A stretch of DNA of 64,000 nucleotides from contig JAUNUJ010000003.1 in assembly GCA_030538235.1 (NCBI GenBank), positions 186,001-250,000 on the forward strand, in the 5' to 3' direction. Made by a program: the position numbers and the translations under genes. The DNA is from Alcaligenaceae bacterium (GTDB lineage Bacteria > Pseudomonadota > Gammaproteobacteria > Burkholderiales > Burkholderiaceae_B). This document shows positions 27,812 to 37,291 of the stretch, piece after piece. Numbering within the stretch: position 1 is the stretch's first letter; the number at the start of each line of letters is the position of its first letter. Below the pieces are notes generated by a model. It searched no databases, had not been told where the DNA came from, and saw only the letters and a list, made by a program, of their open reading frames with translations.

Positions 27812-28807
27812 ATGAATAAAATTAAATTATTTACCTTAACGGGTGTTAGTAGCTTAGTGCTTGGTCTCTCAAGTGCTTATGCTGCAGACTTTAACTTCAC
27901 TTTTGCACACGTGCTAGTGGAAAGTACGCCTAATGCACGTGCGGCTGAAAAGTTTAAAGAAGAAGTTGAAAAAAACTCTGACGGTCGTATTGCAATAAAT
28001 ATTCGTCCTGCCGCTCAATTAGGGGGTGACGTAGAAATTATTGAGCAGACTCAGATGAATTTGGTGCAGATTGCTATTCCACCTACCGGAAACTTGGCTA
28101 ACTTTGACCAGAAAATGTTCCTTTTTGATTTGCCTTATCTAATGCCAGACAACGACGCCATGAAGCGTGTACTTGACGGTCCGGTGGGTCGGGAGGTGTT
28201 AGACGGTCTAGAAAAGAGTAATTTAAAAGGTATCAACTATTGGGGTGCTGGTTTCCGCAATATGACCAATAATGTTCGTCCTATTACTGGTCCAGATGAC
28301 TTGAAGAACATCAAGATGCGCGTCTTACAGGCTCCAACTCTGATGACAACTTATCGCACCTACGGCGCAAACCCAACTGCAATGGCTTTTACTGAAGTCT
28401 ATAACGGTTTACAGCAGGGTGTTATTGAAGGTCAGGAGAACCCATTAGCTAACATTGACTCTATGAAGTTCTATGAGGTTCAGAAGTATATGACTTTGAC
28501 CCATCATACCTATCATACATATGCTGTTGTAATGAATAAAGCGGCTTGGGATTCTTTGCCTGATGATCTGAAAACCGTTGTTTCAGACGCATTTGATGTG
28601 AGCCGTGATTATGCTCGTGAATTAACCATCGAAGATGAGAAAGAAGTTCTTGAGCGTATTAAAGATGATATCGAGATTATCGAATTGACTGATGAGGGTC
28701 GTGCAGCGTTCATCGAAAAATCTCAACCAATCTATAAACAGTTCGAGAAACAGGTAACTCCTGAGTTGATTGCTAAAGCACAAGCTGCGGCAAAGGGTGA
28801 AAACTAA
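27812..28807 (+). CDS. dctP: TRAP transporter periplasmic solute-binding protein (DctP family)
   Basis: 331 residues with a Sec signal peptide (SSAYA near residue 24). DctP family features are FTFAHVLVESTPNARAAEKF, a RPAAQLGGDVEIIEQTQ segment, and the ligand Arg region KMRVLQAPT followed by AMAFTEVYNGLQQGVIEGQENP (in part). TRAP binders of this type capture carboxylates and pass them to DctQM, driven by Na+. Position behind an amidase suggests the ligand is an N-acyl or amide-containing acid, or the acid product. That substrate idea is inference. Confidence 0.93.
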   Translation: MNKIKLFTLTGVSSLVLGLSSAYAADFNFTFAHVLVESTPNARAAEKFKEEVEKNSDGRIAINIRPAAQLGGDVEIIEQTQMNLVQIAIPPTGNLANFDQKMFLFDLPYLMPDNDAMKRVLDGPVGREVLDGLEKSNLKGINYWGAGFRNMTNNVRPITGPDDLKNIKMRVLQAPTLMTTYRTYGANPTAMAFTEVYNGLQQGVIEGQENPLANIDSMKFYEVQKYMTLTHHTYHTYAVVMNKAAWDSLPDDLKTVVSDAFDVSRDYARELTIEDEKEVLERIKDDIEIIELTDEGRAAFIEKSQPIYKQFEKQVTPELIAKAQAAAKGEN

Positions 28808-28816
28808 GGTTTAACC

Positions 28817-29326
28817 ATGATTAATGCAATCAATCGTATCATTGATTGGATAGAAAATGTGGCGATGACCATCTTGATGTTCGTCGCCACAATTATTGCC
28901 ATTGTCCAAGTCATTGCACGTTATGTATTTAGTAACTCTTTATATTGGTCTGAGGAGACCATTCTTTATTCCCTGATCGCCATGAGTTTTGTAACGGCGA
29001 GTATGGGGGTTAGGTATGGAGTTCATATTTCAGTAGAGGTTTTACAGGCGTTTTTGGGGCCTAAGTTAGCTCGCATGTTTAGACTAATAGCTTCTGTTCT
29101 TGGTGTGATTTTTGCCGTGACCTTGATTTATTACGGTTGGCGCCTCTTTGTTAACACAAACAACATGGGTCAGTTGTCTCCAGCTATGCAAATTCCCGTG
29201 GCTTATATTTATTTAATAATACCTATTTCCGGGGTGTTCATGTTTTTCAGATACTTAGGATTATTCCAAGCTATTCTACTCAAAAAAGAGAAGCAAGAAC
29301 AAGATAAAGAGTTAATCGCAACCTAA
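28817..29326 (+). CDS. dctQ: TRAP transporter small permease (DctQ family)
   Basis: 169 residues with four hydrophobic helices, the standard DctQ topology. Typical segments: IVQVIARYVFSNSLYWSEE and the ASMGVRYGVHISVEVL loop. It sits 9 bases after dctP and 11 before dctM. DctQ is the structural partner of the DctM transport channel in the inner membrane. Confidence 0.92.
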   Translation: MINAINRIIDWIENVAMTILMFVATIIAIVQVIARYVFSNSLYWSEETILYSLIAMSFVTASMGVRYGVHISVEVLQAFLGPKLARMFRLIASVLGVIFAVTLIYYGWRLFVNTNNMGQLSPAMQIPVAYIYLIIPISGVFMFFRYLGLFQAILLKKEKQEQDKELIAT

Positions 29327-29337
29327 AGGTTTTTTGT

Positions 29338-30612
29338 ATGGTATCGGCTTTAATCCCGTTTTTCTTTGTTTTTTTGATATTAGGATTACCAATCTTCGCA
29401 GGTTTAGCGCTCGCTGTAACGGCTACGCTTTACTTCTTTGGTGCGATTGATCCTATTGTTGTTCCGATGAGAATGTTTTCAGGAATGAACAACTTCTCAT
29501 TAATGTCTATTCCGTTTTTCATTTTAGCTGCTGAGCTAATGCGTATAGGAGGTCTTTCCGACCGTCTGATTGACTTAGCTCGTGCCTTAATTGGATGGAT
29601 TCCTGGCGGACTTGCTGCTGCAACCGTTTTGGCTTGTTTGTTTTTTGGTTCTATTTCAGGCTCCAGCCCGGCAACGGTGGTTGCGATCGGGACGATTATG
29701 TTTCCTGCTTTAGTTAGTGCGGGTTACAGTAAAATGTTTGCAATAGGCTTGATTACAACAGCAGGCACTTTAGGTCCTATTGTGCCACCAAGTATTGCTT
29801 TAATTATTTATGGTTCTGTGACAGGCTCTTCAGTCGGCAAGCTATTTGCAGCAGGTTTAGTACCGGCCTTGTTGGTAGCCACTTTACTGATTACCTACAG
29901 TTGTTTTTTTGCGGTAAAGCATAAGTATCCTCGTGAAAAAATGCCTAGCTTTAAAGAAATTGTCTTAGCTTTTAAAAACGCAGCCTGGGGTTTGGGTTTG
30001 CCGGTTATTTTGCTAGGCGGTATTTATTCGGGGGTGTTTACGCCTACTGAATCAGCTGCCGCTGCTTGTTTATACGGTTGGTTTGTTGGTGCCGTTATTT
30101 ATCGTAATATTGACTTTAAAAACACTTTAACTATCCTAAAAGACTCTGGGTTATTGGCCGGAACACTTCTCTTAATTACTGCTGGTGCTTCGGCTTTTTC
30201 TTGGATTTTAGCCTCTACTGGTGCGCCTACCCAATTGGCTACTGAAGTGCTTTCCAGCACCTCATCACCGGCGATAATTATGTTGCTCTTTAACGTAATT
30301 ATGTTAGTGGCGGGTTGTTTCCTTGATAGTGCATCGGCAATTATTATTCTCGCTCCTTTGATGCAACCTATTGCTGCGCAAGTGGGCGTAGATCCAATTC
30401 ATTTCGGTATTATTACCTTAGTGAACCTTTCGGTTGGCATGTTGACTCCGCCGGTAGGACTGAATTTGTTTGTCGCTATGCGTATATCAAGAATGAGTTT
30501 ATATGAGGTCTTTACTGCTTCATTGCCATTTATTTTATTAATGTTAGTTGCTTTAGTATTACTAACTTATATTCCATGGTTCAGTATGGTGTTGCCAAAT
30601 ATATTATTCTAA
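29338..30612 (+). CDS. dctM: TRAP transporter large permease (DctM family)
   Basis: 424 residues, about 12 helices. DctM landmarks include NNFSLMSIPFFILAAELMR, GSISGSSPATVVAIG, TAGTLGPIVPPSIALIIYG and NLSVGMLTPPVGLNLFVA. These contain the two Na+-binding hairpin regions. It is the last gene of the amidase-TRAP operon and ends at a bidirectional terminator shared with lptB. Confidence 0.94.
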   Translation: MVSALIPFFFVFLILGLPIFAGLALAVTATLYFFGAIDPIVVPMRMFSGMNNFSLMSIPFFILAAELMRIGGLSDRLIDLARALIGWIPGGLAAATVLACLFFGSISGSSPATVVAIGTIMFPALVSAGYSKMFAIGLITTAGTLGPIVPPSIALIIYGSVTGSSVGKLFAAGLVPALLVATLLITYSCFFAVKHKYPREKMPSFKEIVLAFKNAAWGLGLPVILLGGIYSGVFTPTESAAAACLYGWFVGAVIYRNIDFKNTLTILKDSGLLAGTLLLITAGASAFSWILASTGAPTQLATEVLSSTSSPAIIMLLFNVIMLVAGCFLDSASAIIILAPLMQPIAAQVGVDPIHFGIITLVNLSVGMLTPPVGLNLFVAMRISRMSLYEVFTASLPFILLMLVALVLLTYIPWFSMVLPNILF

Positions 30613-30629
30613 GTTCTAAAGCCCAAAAC

Positions 30630-30666
30630 AAAAATCGCAAATTACGTTAAGTAGTTTGCGATTTTT
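30630..30666. terminator. Bidirectional intrinsic terminator between dctM and lptB
   Basis: A 12-bp stem AAAAATCGCAAA/TTTGCGATTTTT (30630-30641 with 30655-30666) has A/T tails on both sides, so it can stop convergent transcripts from both directions. Confidence 0.85.
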
Positions 30667-30673
30667 CTATTTT

Positions 30674-31468
30674 CTACATCTTAAAGTGTTCACCAAGATA
30701 TACCTTACGCACATCCGAATTTTGAATCACTTCACTCGGGGTGCCGCTAGTTAAGACTTTGCCTTCACTAATAATATAAGCACGATCACAAATGCCTAAG
30801 GTCTCACGGACGTTATGGTCGGTGATGAGAACACCGATTTGACGCTCTTTTAAGAAGCGGATAATACGTTGAATCTCAATTACGGCAATAGGGTCAACGC
30901 CGGCAAATGGTTCGTCTAAGAGAATAAAACGTGGCTGGGTTGCTAAGGCACGGGCAATTTCAACGCGACGACGTTCACCACCGGATAAAGACATGGCGGT
31001 ATTGGTGCGAATATGTTGAATTTGCAATTCATTAAGTAATTCTTCAAGCTTTGCTTGGACTTGGTTGCGACTGAATCGTTTGCCTGTACTTTCATCGTAC
31101 TGTAGCTCTAATACGGCCTGAATGTTTTGTTGAACATTTAAGCGCCTGAATACGGAGGCATCCTGAGGTAAATAGGAGAGTCCCAATTTTGCTCGTTGGT
31201 GGATTGGCAAGGCGGTAATTTGCTTGCCGTCAATTTCTATTCTGCCGTAATCAGCCGGAATCAGTCCGACGATCATATAGAAGCTGGTCGTTTTGCCGGC
31301 ACCGTTAGGGCCAAGCAAGCCGACAACCTCGCCACTGCGGACGGACATCGAGACGTCGTGAACCACCGTACGTTTACCGTAGGTTTTACGTAAACCGGTA
31401 GCTTGAAGTAGACCGTGAGGGCGATTAATAGCAGTGTTCTGACTGCTCTGGATATCTGTCTCAAGCAT
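30674..31468 (-). CDS. lptB: LPS export ABC transporter ATP-binding protein
   Basis: 264 residues. Walker A GLLGPNGAGKTTSF (~52-65), signature MSLSGGERRRVEIARAL, Walker B FILLDEPFAGVDP and the LptB-typical GVLITDHNVRETL with the switch His. LptB powers extraction of LPS from the inner membrane through LptFG and the LptC-A-D bridge. An N-terminal extension of about 20 residues precedes the usual start. It is last of the kdsD-kdsC-lptC-lptA-lptB operon; rpoN, which often follows in other proteobacteria, does not follow here. Confidence 0.96.
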   Translation of the reverse strand: MLETDIQSSQNTAINRPHGLLQATGLRKTYGKRTVVHDVSMSVRSGEVVGLLGPNGAGKTTSFYMIVGLIPADYGRIEIDGKQITALPIHQRAKLGLSYLPQDASVFRRLNVQQNIQAVLELQYDESTGKRFSRNQVQAKLEELLNELQIQHIRTNTAMSLSGGERRRVEIARALATQPRFILLDEPFAGVDPIAVIEIQRIIRFLKERQIGVLITDHNVRETLGICDRAYIISEGKVLTSGTPSEVIQNSDVRKVYLGEHFKM

Positions 31469-31473
31469 AGCTC

Positions 31474-32079
31474 TTAGATTTTTGGAGTTTGAATACTGGA
31501 TGGCATGGGCTTGCCATTGTACTTTTTACGGCATTCTTCGACTGCGCGATCAGCTTTACTGCGTGGTTGAACTAAAGAACGTACGCGACCCGGTTCGGGG
31601 CTCTGCGGACCGCCAACGGCTGCATAGGTTTTGTTTTTACTATCATAGATTACTTTTTCGCCACGAACATTATCGACCGGTTGACCGCAAACATAGCGAG
31701 TGACCGTCGCTTGACCAATCATTGTTACTACTTCACTCTTGCCGTTGTATTCAGCGACTAAGCCAATCGCGCGGATAAGTTCATAGTTTTCAAGATCTTC
31801 CTCAATCAGTTCTACTAAATCAGCGCTGTTCATGGTTGCTTTGCCGTGTCTGAAGCCCTCTGCATCCTCGACAATATTCAGGTTGTCAGATGTTAGGCGA
31901 AACAAACCGCGCGTCAGAATTACGTTGCCACGGAATTGGGTGGTTTTGGAGATGTCATCGTAATTCAGCGAGTCTGATAGCACTAAGGTTTCCGGCTCTT
32001 GCTCCTCTTTTGTCTGAGCATAAGCGTAGGAGCCGAGAAAGACGGTTAAGCTGAGTGCTAAAGCGGAGATAATTTTCAT
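31474..32079 (-). CDS. lptA: Periplasmic LPS-transport bridge protein LptA
   Basis: 201 residues with a Sec signal peptide (ending SYAYA around residue 21). The OstA-like beta-jellyroll follows (LVLSDSLNYDDISKTTQFRGNVILTRG in part, then LTSDNLNIVEDAEG). LptA oligomers carry LPS across the periplasm between LptC and LptD. The C-terminal ~40 residues are basic and proline-rich. Gaps to lptC (8 bases) and lptB (5 bases) show a tight operon. Confidence 0.93.
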   Translation of the reverse strand: MKIISALALSLTVFLGSYAYAQTKEEQEPETLVLSDSLNYDDISKTTQFRGNVILTRGLFRLTSDNLNIVEDAEGFRHGKATMNSADLVELIEEDLENYELIRAIGLVAEYNGKSEVVTMIGQATVTRYVCGQPVDNVRGEKVIYDSKNKTYAAVGGPQSPEPGRVRSLVQPRSKADRAVEECRKKYNGKPMPSSIQTPKI

Positions 32080-32087
32080 ATTGTCTC

Positions 32088-32690
32088 TTAATTTGAGTTG
32101 CTATTTGACGTGGGCATATCTTTGGGAGCGATACGTACACCACTATTTGCATAAACATCCAGTTTTCTGGTGTTGTTATTGTATTTCATTCCGTCACCCA
32201 CTAAGCGAGAATCGCCTTGAATCACGATAGCCGATTGATCTGTTTCAATTATATCCTCATCTGGGTAGACGATGAGTTTCTCACTGCTGATGTCTAGCGC
32301 ACTGTTTTCCGGTGTTTCGAAGCGATGCACATGGCCGTCTCCAATCATATGAATCAAGGTGATATTGTTATAAGCATAAGCGATATTAGAAGAGGCGATC
32401 ACTCTGGGCGACTCATGGCGCTGACTGATAAGCTCCGGCTCATCAATCTCATAGGAACCATCGTGGGGATAGTGTCGCAATCGAGTACCATCCAAGCGTG
32501 TCACCGGAATGCCATTTTCGTCAGCTTGTAGCATGATAAATGCACCGGACCAGGAATCCGGTTCTTGGTTTGTGGCTAACTCCGGCTCAACCGGAAAAGC
32601 GCGATCGGCGTAATCTGCCGCCCACCAAGTAATTCCCACTAATCCGAGCAGCATAAAAAGAGCTATCAGAGCAGGCAGACGTTCTTTCAT
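32088..32690 (-). CDS. lptC: Inner-membrane LPS-transport protein LptC
   Basis: 200 residues. One N-terminal transmembrane anchor (LIALFMLLGLVGITWWA, ~8-24), then a periplasmic OstA-like domain (GTRLRHYPHDGSYEI, then SSNIAYAYNN and SEKLIVYPDEDIIETD). LptC receives LPS from LptBFG and hands it to LptA. The order kdsC-lptC-lptA is the standard proteobacterial arrangement and supports the call despite low sequence conservation in the family. Confidence 0.9.
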   Translation of the reverse strand: MKERLPALIALFMLLGLVGITWWAADYADRAFPVEPELATNQEPDSWSGAFIMLQADENGIPVTRLDGTRLRHYPHDGSYEIDEPELISQRHESPRVIASSNIAYAYNNITLIHMIGDGHVHRFETPENSALDISSEKLIVYPDEDIIETDQSAIVIQGDSRLVGDGMKYNNNTRKLDVYANSGVRIAPKDMPTSNSNSN

Positions 32691-32713
32691 ACTGAATCCT
32701 TAAGTTTGTGAGC

Positions 32714-33313
32714 CTATTGAATCACTTCACCCAGAATCGGGTTCTCATAGGAGAGTAGGGGGCCAAGCAATCCTTGACTGGCCAGAATCATATCACAATG
32801 TTCACGACCAGCTCCTTGACCGCCGGCCAGTTGGCTTACCCAATGCGCTGCTTGTTGCACATAGATAGGGGCATTAGGAACTGAGAGAGCCAGTCCCACT
32901 CTTTGCATGGCGGGGATATCAATGACATCATCGCCGATAAAAGCTACTCTGTTTAGTTCGATATTTAAGTCCTTGCTAAGTTCAATCAGAGCCTCACCCT
33001 TGTTGCGGACATTTTGCAGCAGATGGTTGACGCCCAACTCGGCAGTGCGTCGATTGGTGATCTCGCTTAGGCGACCGGTCATCAAGGCCACTTTGATGCC
33101 ACTTTGCATCAACATTTTTATGCCGTGACCATCTAAGGCATGAAATCGTTTTTGTCCCTCGCCGGTCGCTGTATAGTAAAGACCGCCATCGGTCAGGACG
33201 CCGTCGACATCAAAAATGACCAAGTCAATATGACGAGCTCTTGCTTTGACTGAGTCGGGTATTTTAGAAAGAATTAATGATTCTGCAGGATGAGAAGTTT
33301 GTATTTTTTTCAT
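32714..33313 (-). CDS. kdsC: 3-deoxy-D-manno-octulosonate-8-phosphate phosphatase
   Basis: 199 residues; HAD-superfamily C0 type. Motif I DVDGVLTDGGLYY (~35-47) supplies the nucleophile Asp, motif II is VALMTGR, motif III uses the Lys in RNKGEAL, and motif IV is AFIGDDVIDIPAM. It dephosphorylates Kdo-8-phosphate to Kdo for LPS inner core. It lies between kdsD and lptC in the same operon. Confidence 0.95.
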   Translation of the reverse strand: MKKIQTSHPAESLILSKIPDSVKARARHIDLVIFDVDGVLTDGGLYYTATGEGQKRFHALDGHGIKMLMQSGIKVALMTGRLSEITNRRTAELGVNHLLQNVRNKGEALIELSKDLNIELNRVAFIGDDVIDIPAMQRVGLALSVPNAPIYVQQAAHWVSQLAGGQGAGREHCDMILASQGLLGPLLSYENPILGEVIQ

Positions 33314-33337
33314 AATTAGATCTTTAAGCTACAGTGA

Positions 33338-34327
33338 TTAAATGACTTTGGCGGTCATTAAATCGTGCATGTTTAAGGCACCGACCAAGTGCTGTTTATC
33401 GTCAATCACAATGATTTGGCTGAGCTTGTTTTGCTCCATAATGGTGGCGGCATCAACCGCCATGGCGCGATAATGAATAGTTCTGGGGCTATGGTTCATA
33501 ACGTCTTCAATTTTTATGTTACGGATATCGCCTTGTTGAGCGATTAAACGACGTAAGTCACCATCAGTAAAAATTCCGATGGGTTTGTTCTGTTCATCAG
33601 TAATAATCGTCATGCCAAGATGCTTGGCGCTCATAACCTCTAAAACCTCCGGCAGCAAGTGCTCAGCCGAAACAACAGGTAAGTCACCACCGCTGCGCAT
33701 AACATCTTGTACATGAGTCAATAAGCGTCTGCCGAGTGCACCACCCGGGTGGGACAAAGCAAAGTCGCTGGCGCCGAACTGTCGCGCTTCCAGACAGGCA
33801 ATGGCCAAGGCATCACCTAAAGCCAATGCAACGGTCGTGCTGTTAGTGGGTGCTAGGTTTAAAGGACAGGCTTCGCGCTCAATAGAACCATCAAGATACA
33901 CATCGGCTAGTTTAGCTAAGTCGGATTTAGTGTCACCAGCAATAGCGATGATTTTAGTGCCTAGTCGCTTGACAAGCGGCAAGGTCGTAGAGAGCTCTAT
34001 GCTTTGGCCCGAGTAAGAAATTGCCAGAACGATATCATTGCCGGTAACCATACCAAGATCGCCGTGCAAAGCCTCTGCTGAGTGTACAAAAAAAGCAGGT
34101 GTTCCGGTTGAGGCAAGAGTGGCGGCTATCTTGCGGCCAATGTGTCCCGACTTGCCAATCCCCATGACAACAACGCGACCTCGACAGTTGAGGATAAGCT
34201 GTGCTGCTGCAACAAAGTCATCTCCCAGACGCTGGCCAAGGCGAGTCAACGCATCAGCTTCAGCAAAAATGGTCTGCCGGCCGCTCGCTAAGATATCTGC
34301 AGGGTTGAAGTTTTTTGTGTTGTTCAT
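33338..34327 (-). CDS. kdsD: Arabinose-5-phosphate isomerase (Kdo pathway)
   Basis: 329 residues. SIS domain first (~40-175): VVMGIGKSGHIGRKIAATLASTG (in part) and SAEALHGDLGM with the catalytic His. Two CBS domains follow (~205-329), ending in DLMTAKVI. It interconverts ribulose-5-phosphate and arabinose-5-phosphate, the first step to Kdo. First gene of the kds-lpt operon, divergent from apt. Confidence 0.95.
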   Translation of the reverse strand: MNNTKNFNPADILASGRQTIFAEADALTRLGQRLGDDFVAAAQLILNCRGRVVVMGIGKSGHIGRKIAATLASTGTPAFFVHSAEALHGDLGMVTGNDIVLAISYSGQSIELSTTLPLVKRLGTKIIAIAGDTKSDLAKLADVYLDGSIEREACPLNLAPTNSTTVALALGDALAIACLEARQFGASDFALSHPGGALGRRLLTHVQDVMRSGGDLPVVSAEHLLPEVLEVMSAKHLGMTIITDEQNKPIGIFTDGDLRRLIAQQGDIRNIKIEDVMNHSPRTIHYRAMAVDAATIMEQNKLSQIIVIDDKQHLVGALNMHDLMTAKVI

Positions 34328-34430
34328 AAGTAAAATTATACGTTAGGCAAGGGACTAATGTAGTGCTTTAATTGTTTAATCGTTATAATGAAAAACACTG
34401 TGTTTTCATTGTTAAAGGGCTTCGCAAGAG

Positions 34431-34970
34431 ATGACCATCACTGACCCCCGTCAACGTGTTCTCAACACTATTCGTAATATTCCCGACTGGCCGGAACCGG
34501 GTGTCACTTTCAGGGATATCACACCGGTCTTGCAAGATCCCATCTGTTTTCGCTCCCTCATTGATATTTTTGTATATCGTTACATGCGTACCCGCATCGA
34601 TTTAGTTGCTGGTGTTGATGCTCGTGGTTTTATTGTCGGTAGTGTGTTGGCCTATGAATTAAATCTAGGCTTTGTGCCGGTCCGCAAAAAGGGTAAATTA
34701 CCTTTTGAAACCTTAATCGAGGATTATGAATTAGAGTATGGTACGTCTTCTGTGGAGATTCATACCGATGCCGTACGCCCGGGACAGCGGGTTCTTCTGG
34801 TCGATGACTTAATCGCAACCGGTGGCACCATGTTGGCTGCCAGTCGCTTATTACAGCGTCTTGGAGCCAATGTCGTTGAGGCTGTCTGTATTGTTGACTT
34901 ACCTGATTTAGGTGGTTCAAAAGCAATAGAGACCGAGGGTTTGAGCGTCTTTTCTGTCTGTCAGTTTTAG
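34431..34970 (+). CDS. apt: Adenine phosphoribosyltransferase
   Basis: 179 residues, standard length. The N-terminal [20 protein letters not shown] segment is diagnostic, as are [13 protein letters not shown] and the PRPP loop [14 protein letters not shown] (~122-135). It salvages adenine to AMP with PRPP in the cytosol. Divergently placed from kdsD with a 103-base intergenic region. Confidence 0.96.
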   Translation: MTITDPRQRVLNTIRNIPDWPEPGVTFRDITPVLQDPICFRSLIDIFVYRYMRTRIDLVAGVDARGFIVGSVLAYELNLGFVPVRKKGKLPFETLIEDYELEYGTSSVEIHTDAVRPGQRVLLVDDLIATGGTMLAASRLLQRLGANVVEAVCIVDLPDLGGSKAIETEGLSVFSVCQF

Positions 34971-35138
34971 TGAACCCGGTGGCTGGTTGAGATAATCAAT
35001 CGATAGGCGCGATGGTGTTTTCTGATTGAGAATTTCCTACGGGGTCAAGGTGTTAGATCTCTGTGTTGCTGATTACTTCCTGTTGGGCTAATATAGATTT
35101 TATTAATATAAATAAAGTCAGTTCTACAGGAGAAATAA

Positions 35139-35708
35139 ATGAAGAAATTACTTTGTGGCATCACCTTAAGTCTGGGTATGGCTTTAGCTGCACCGGTGGC
35201 TTTGGCTGAGGATATCGCTCTGAGCGCCCAACAGACTTATGAATTAAAGACCCGGGGCGAACAGCAAATATTATTTGTGGATGTGCGAGATCCGGTGGAA
35301 ATCATGTTCATCGGCTCCACTGATGTGGTTGATAGCAATATTCCGTTTATGATCGTTGATCGTTACACCATCGATGAGGAAAAGGGTATTTTTCGTATGT
35401 ACAGAAACCCGCACTTCGTCAATGAAATCAAAAGTGCACTCCGCGAGCGTGGCTTAGCTGAAGACACCATGATTGTTACTATGTGCCGCTCCGGTAGTGA
35501 GCGCGGCAAACCAAGTGCTGATTTCTTGCGTGAGTCCGGTTTAAATGCTTACTATGTTGAAAACGGCTTTCAAGGTTCAGCTATCAAAGAGGGTGAGCAG
35601 GCCGGTTTTCGTACTCAAAACGGTTGGCAAAATAGCGGTTTACCTTGGTCGCCCAAGATGAATGCCGAAAAGGCCTACCGCACACCAAAGACTGAACCGT
35701 TGCAGTAG
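35139..35708 (+). CDS. Exported rhodanese-domain protein
   Basis: 189 residues with a Sec signal peptide (cleavage near ALAED, residue ~23). One rhodanese domain: FVDVRDPVEIMFIG, and an active-site loop CRSGSERG (TMCRSGSER) whose Cys could carry a persulfide. A C-terminal tail GWQNSGLPWSPKM is unusual for a plain rhodanese. A periplasmic sulfur-transfer or persulfide role is plausible but the partner is unknown; it is monocistronic between apt and ilvA and not linked to the sulfide-type flavoprotein at 9.2 kb. Confidence 0.85.
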   Translation: MKKLLCGITLSLGMALAAPVALAEDIALSAQQTYELKTRGEQQILFVDVRDPVEIMFIGSTDVVDSNIPFMIVDRYTIDEEKGIFRMYRNPHFVNEIKSALRERGLAEDTMIVTMCRSGSERGKPSADFLRESGLNAYYVENGFQGSAIKEGEQAGFRTQNGWQNSGLPWSPKMNAEKAYRTPKTEPLQ

Positions 35709-35722
35709 AACCCTAGGCAGTA

Positions 35723-37252
35723 TTATTGAGTTTGGTGGCTGCCCAAGAACCACTTGTAGCCAGGGTTATCCGTCTCATCGACATAGGGGTAACCTATGGT
35801 TGCAAGAAACTCTTTTAAAATCTTATTGTCACTTGTCGGTACCTGAATGCCGACAAGTACTTGCCCGGAATCTCCACCATTGTTTCGATAATGAAATAGA
35901 CTGATATTCCAGTCCGGGTTCATTTGTTCTAAAAAGTTTTTCAAAGCCCCCGGTTTCTCTGGGAATTCAAAGCGAAATAATTGCTCGTTAACCGCTAGTG
36001 GCGAATGACCGCCAACCATATAGCGTAGATGAGTTTTGGCTAAGCTGTTTTTGCTTAAGTCATGAACCTGAAAACCTACCTTTTCAATTTCTTGGTAGAG
36101 TGAATCAGTTTCGCTAGCGTCATGAATCGCTACCCCTAAGAAAATATGGGCAATATCGGGATGAGAAATGCGGTAATTAAACTCCGTGACTTGACGATTA
36201 CCAACCGCCTCGCATAAATGCCTGAAGCTGCCTCTTTCTTCGGGAATGGTGACTGCTAAAATGGCTTCGGTAGCTTCACCGACATCGGCGCGCTCGGCGA
36301 CAAAGCGTAGTCGGTCAAAATTCATATTGGCACCGCTATTAATCGCGACAAAGGTACAATCTTTTAGCTGATGCTGTTGGATGTATTTTTTAGTGCCAGC
36401 TAAAGATAGAGCGCCCGAAGGCTCCAATACGCTACGGGTATCCTGAAAGACATCCTTGATGGCGGCACAGACTTCATCCGTGGTGACCGTAATATAGTCA
36501 TCAACATGGAGTTTGGTTAATTTAAAGGTCTCCGCACCGACCTGCTTGACCGCCGTGCCGTCAGAAAATAGACCGACCTCGGGTAAATTAACTCGACGAT
36601 TACGTTGCACGCTTTTGATCATGGCGCAGGAGTCCTCGGTTTGTACGCCGATAACCTTGATCTGTGGCTTAAGTGCTTTGATATAGGCTGCTACACCGGC
36701 GATTAAGCCACCGCCACCTATGGGTACAAAAATTGCATCAATATGATTTGGATGCTGTTGTAGGATCTCCATGGCAACCGTGCCTTGGCCTGCAATCACA
36801 TCGGGATCATCAAAGGGATGAACAAAAGTCAGCCCCTCTTGCTCTTGTAGTGCAATGGAGTGAGCATAGGCATCAGAATAACTGTCACCATGCAGCACCA
36901 CTTCGCCACCAAAACGCTTCACGGCCTTGACCTTAACCTCGGGAGTCGATACTGGCATGACGATCACTGCTCTACAGCCTAACTTGTTGGCAGAAAAAGC
37001 AACGCCTTGAGCGTGATTGCCGGCTGAGGCGGCAATCACGCCACGCTCTAGCGCAGACTTTGGCAAATTAGCCATTTTGTTATAGGCGCCGCGTATCTTA
37101 AAGCTAAAGACTGATTGCATATCCTCACGTTTTAATAAAATCGTATTGTCCATACGGCTTGAGAGGATTTTGGCTTTTTCCAAAGGGGTTTCAAAAGCTA
37201 CGTCATAGACTTTTGACGTCAGGATGCGTTTAAGATAGTTGTCGACAGCCAT
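35723..37252 (-). CDS. ilvA: Threonine ammonia-lyase, biosynthetic
   Basis: 509 residues, the long biosynthetic form. The PLP Lys is in SFKIRGAYNKM (K52), and GGGGLIAGVAAYIK binds the cofactor phosphate. Two C-terminal ACT-like regulatory domains (~335-420 and ~430-505; EERGSFRHLCEAVG, FPEKPGALKNFL) bind isoleucine and valine. It converts threonine to 2-oxobutanoate, first step of isoleucine synthesis. It converges on the rhodanese gene with 14 bases between stops and shows no clear terminator. Confidence 0.96.
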   Translation of the reverse strand: MAVDNYLKRILTSKVYDVAFETPLEKAKILSSRMDNTILLKREDMQSVFSFKIRGAYNKMANLPKSALERGVIAASAGNHAQGVAFSANKLGCRAVIVMPVSTPEVKVKAVKRFGGEVVLHGDSYSDAYAHSIALQEQEGLTFVHPFDDPDVIAGQGTVAMEILQQHPNHIDAIFVPIGGGGLIAGVAAYIKALKPQIKVIGVQTEDSCAMIKSVQRNRRVNLPEVGLFSDGTAVKQVGAETFKLTKLHVDDYITVTTDEVCAAIKDVFQDTRSVLEPSGALSLAGTKKYIQQHQLKDCTFVAINSGANMNFDRLRFVAERADVGEATEAILAVTIPEERGSFRHLCEAVGNRQVTEFNYRISHPDIAHIFLGVAIHDASETDSLYQEIEKVGFQVHDLSKNSLAKTHLRYMVGGHSPLAVNEQLFRFEFPEKPGALKNFLEQMNPDWNISLFHYRNNGGDSGQVLVGIQVPTSDNKILKEFLATIGYPYVDETDNPGYKWFLGSHQTQ

Positions 37253-37291
37253 TTTCAGAGATGTTTAATTGTAAATTGTCTAAATAATCTT

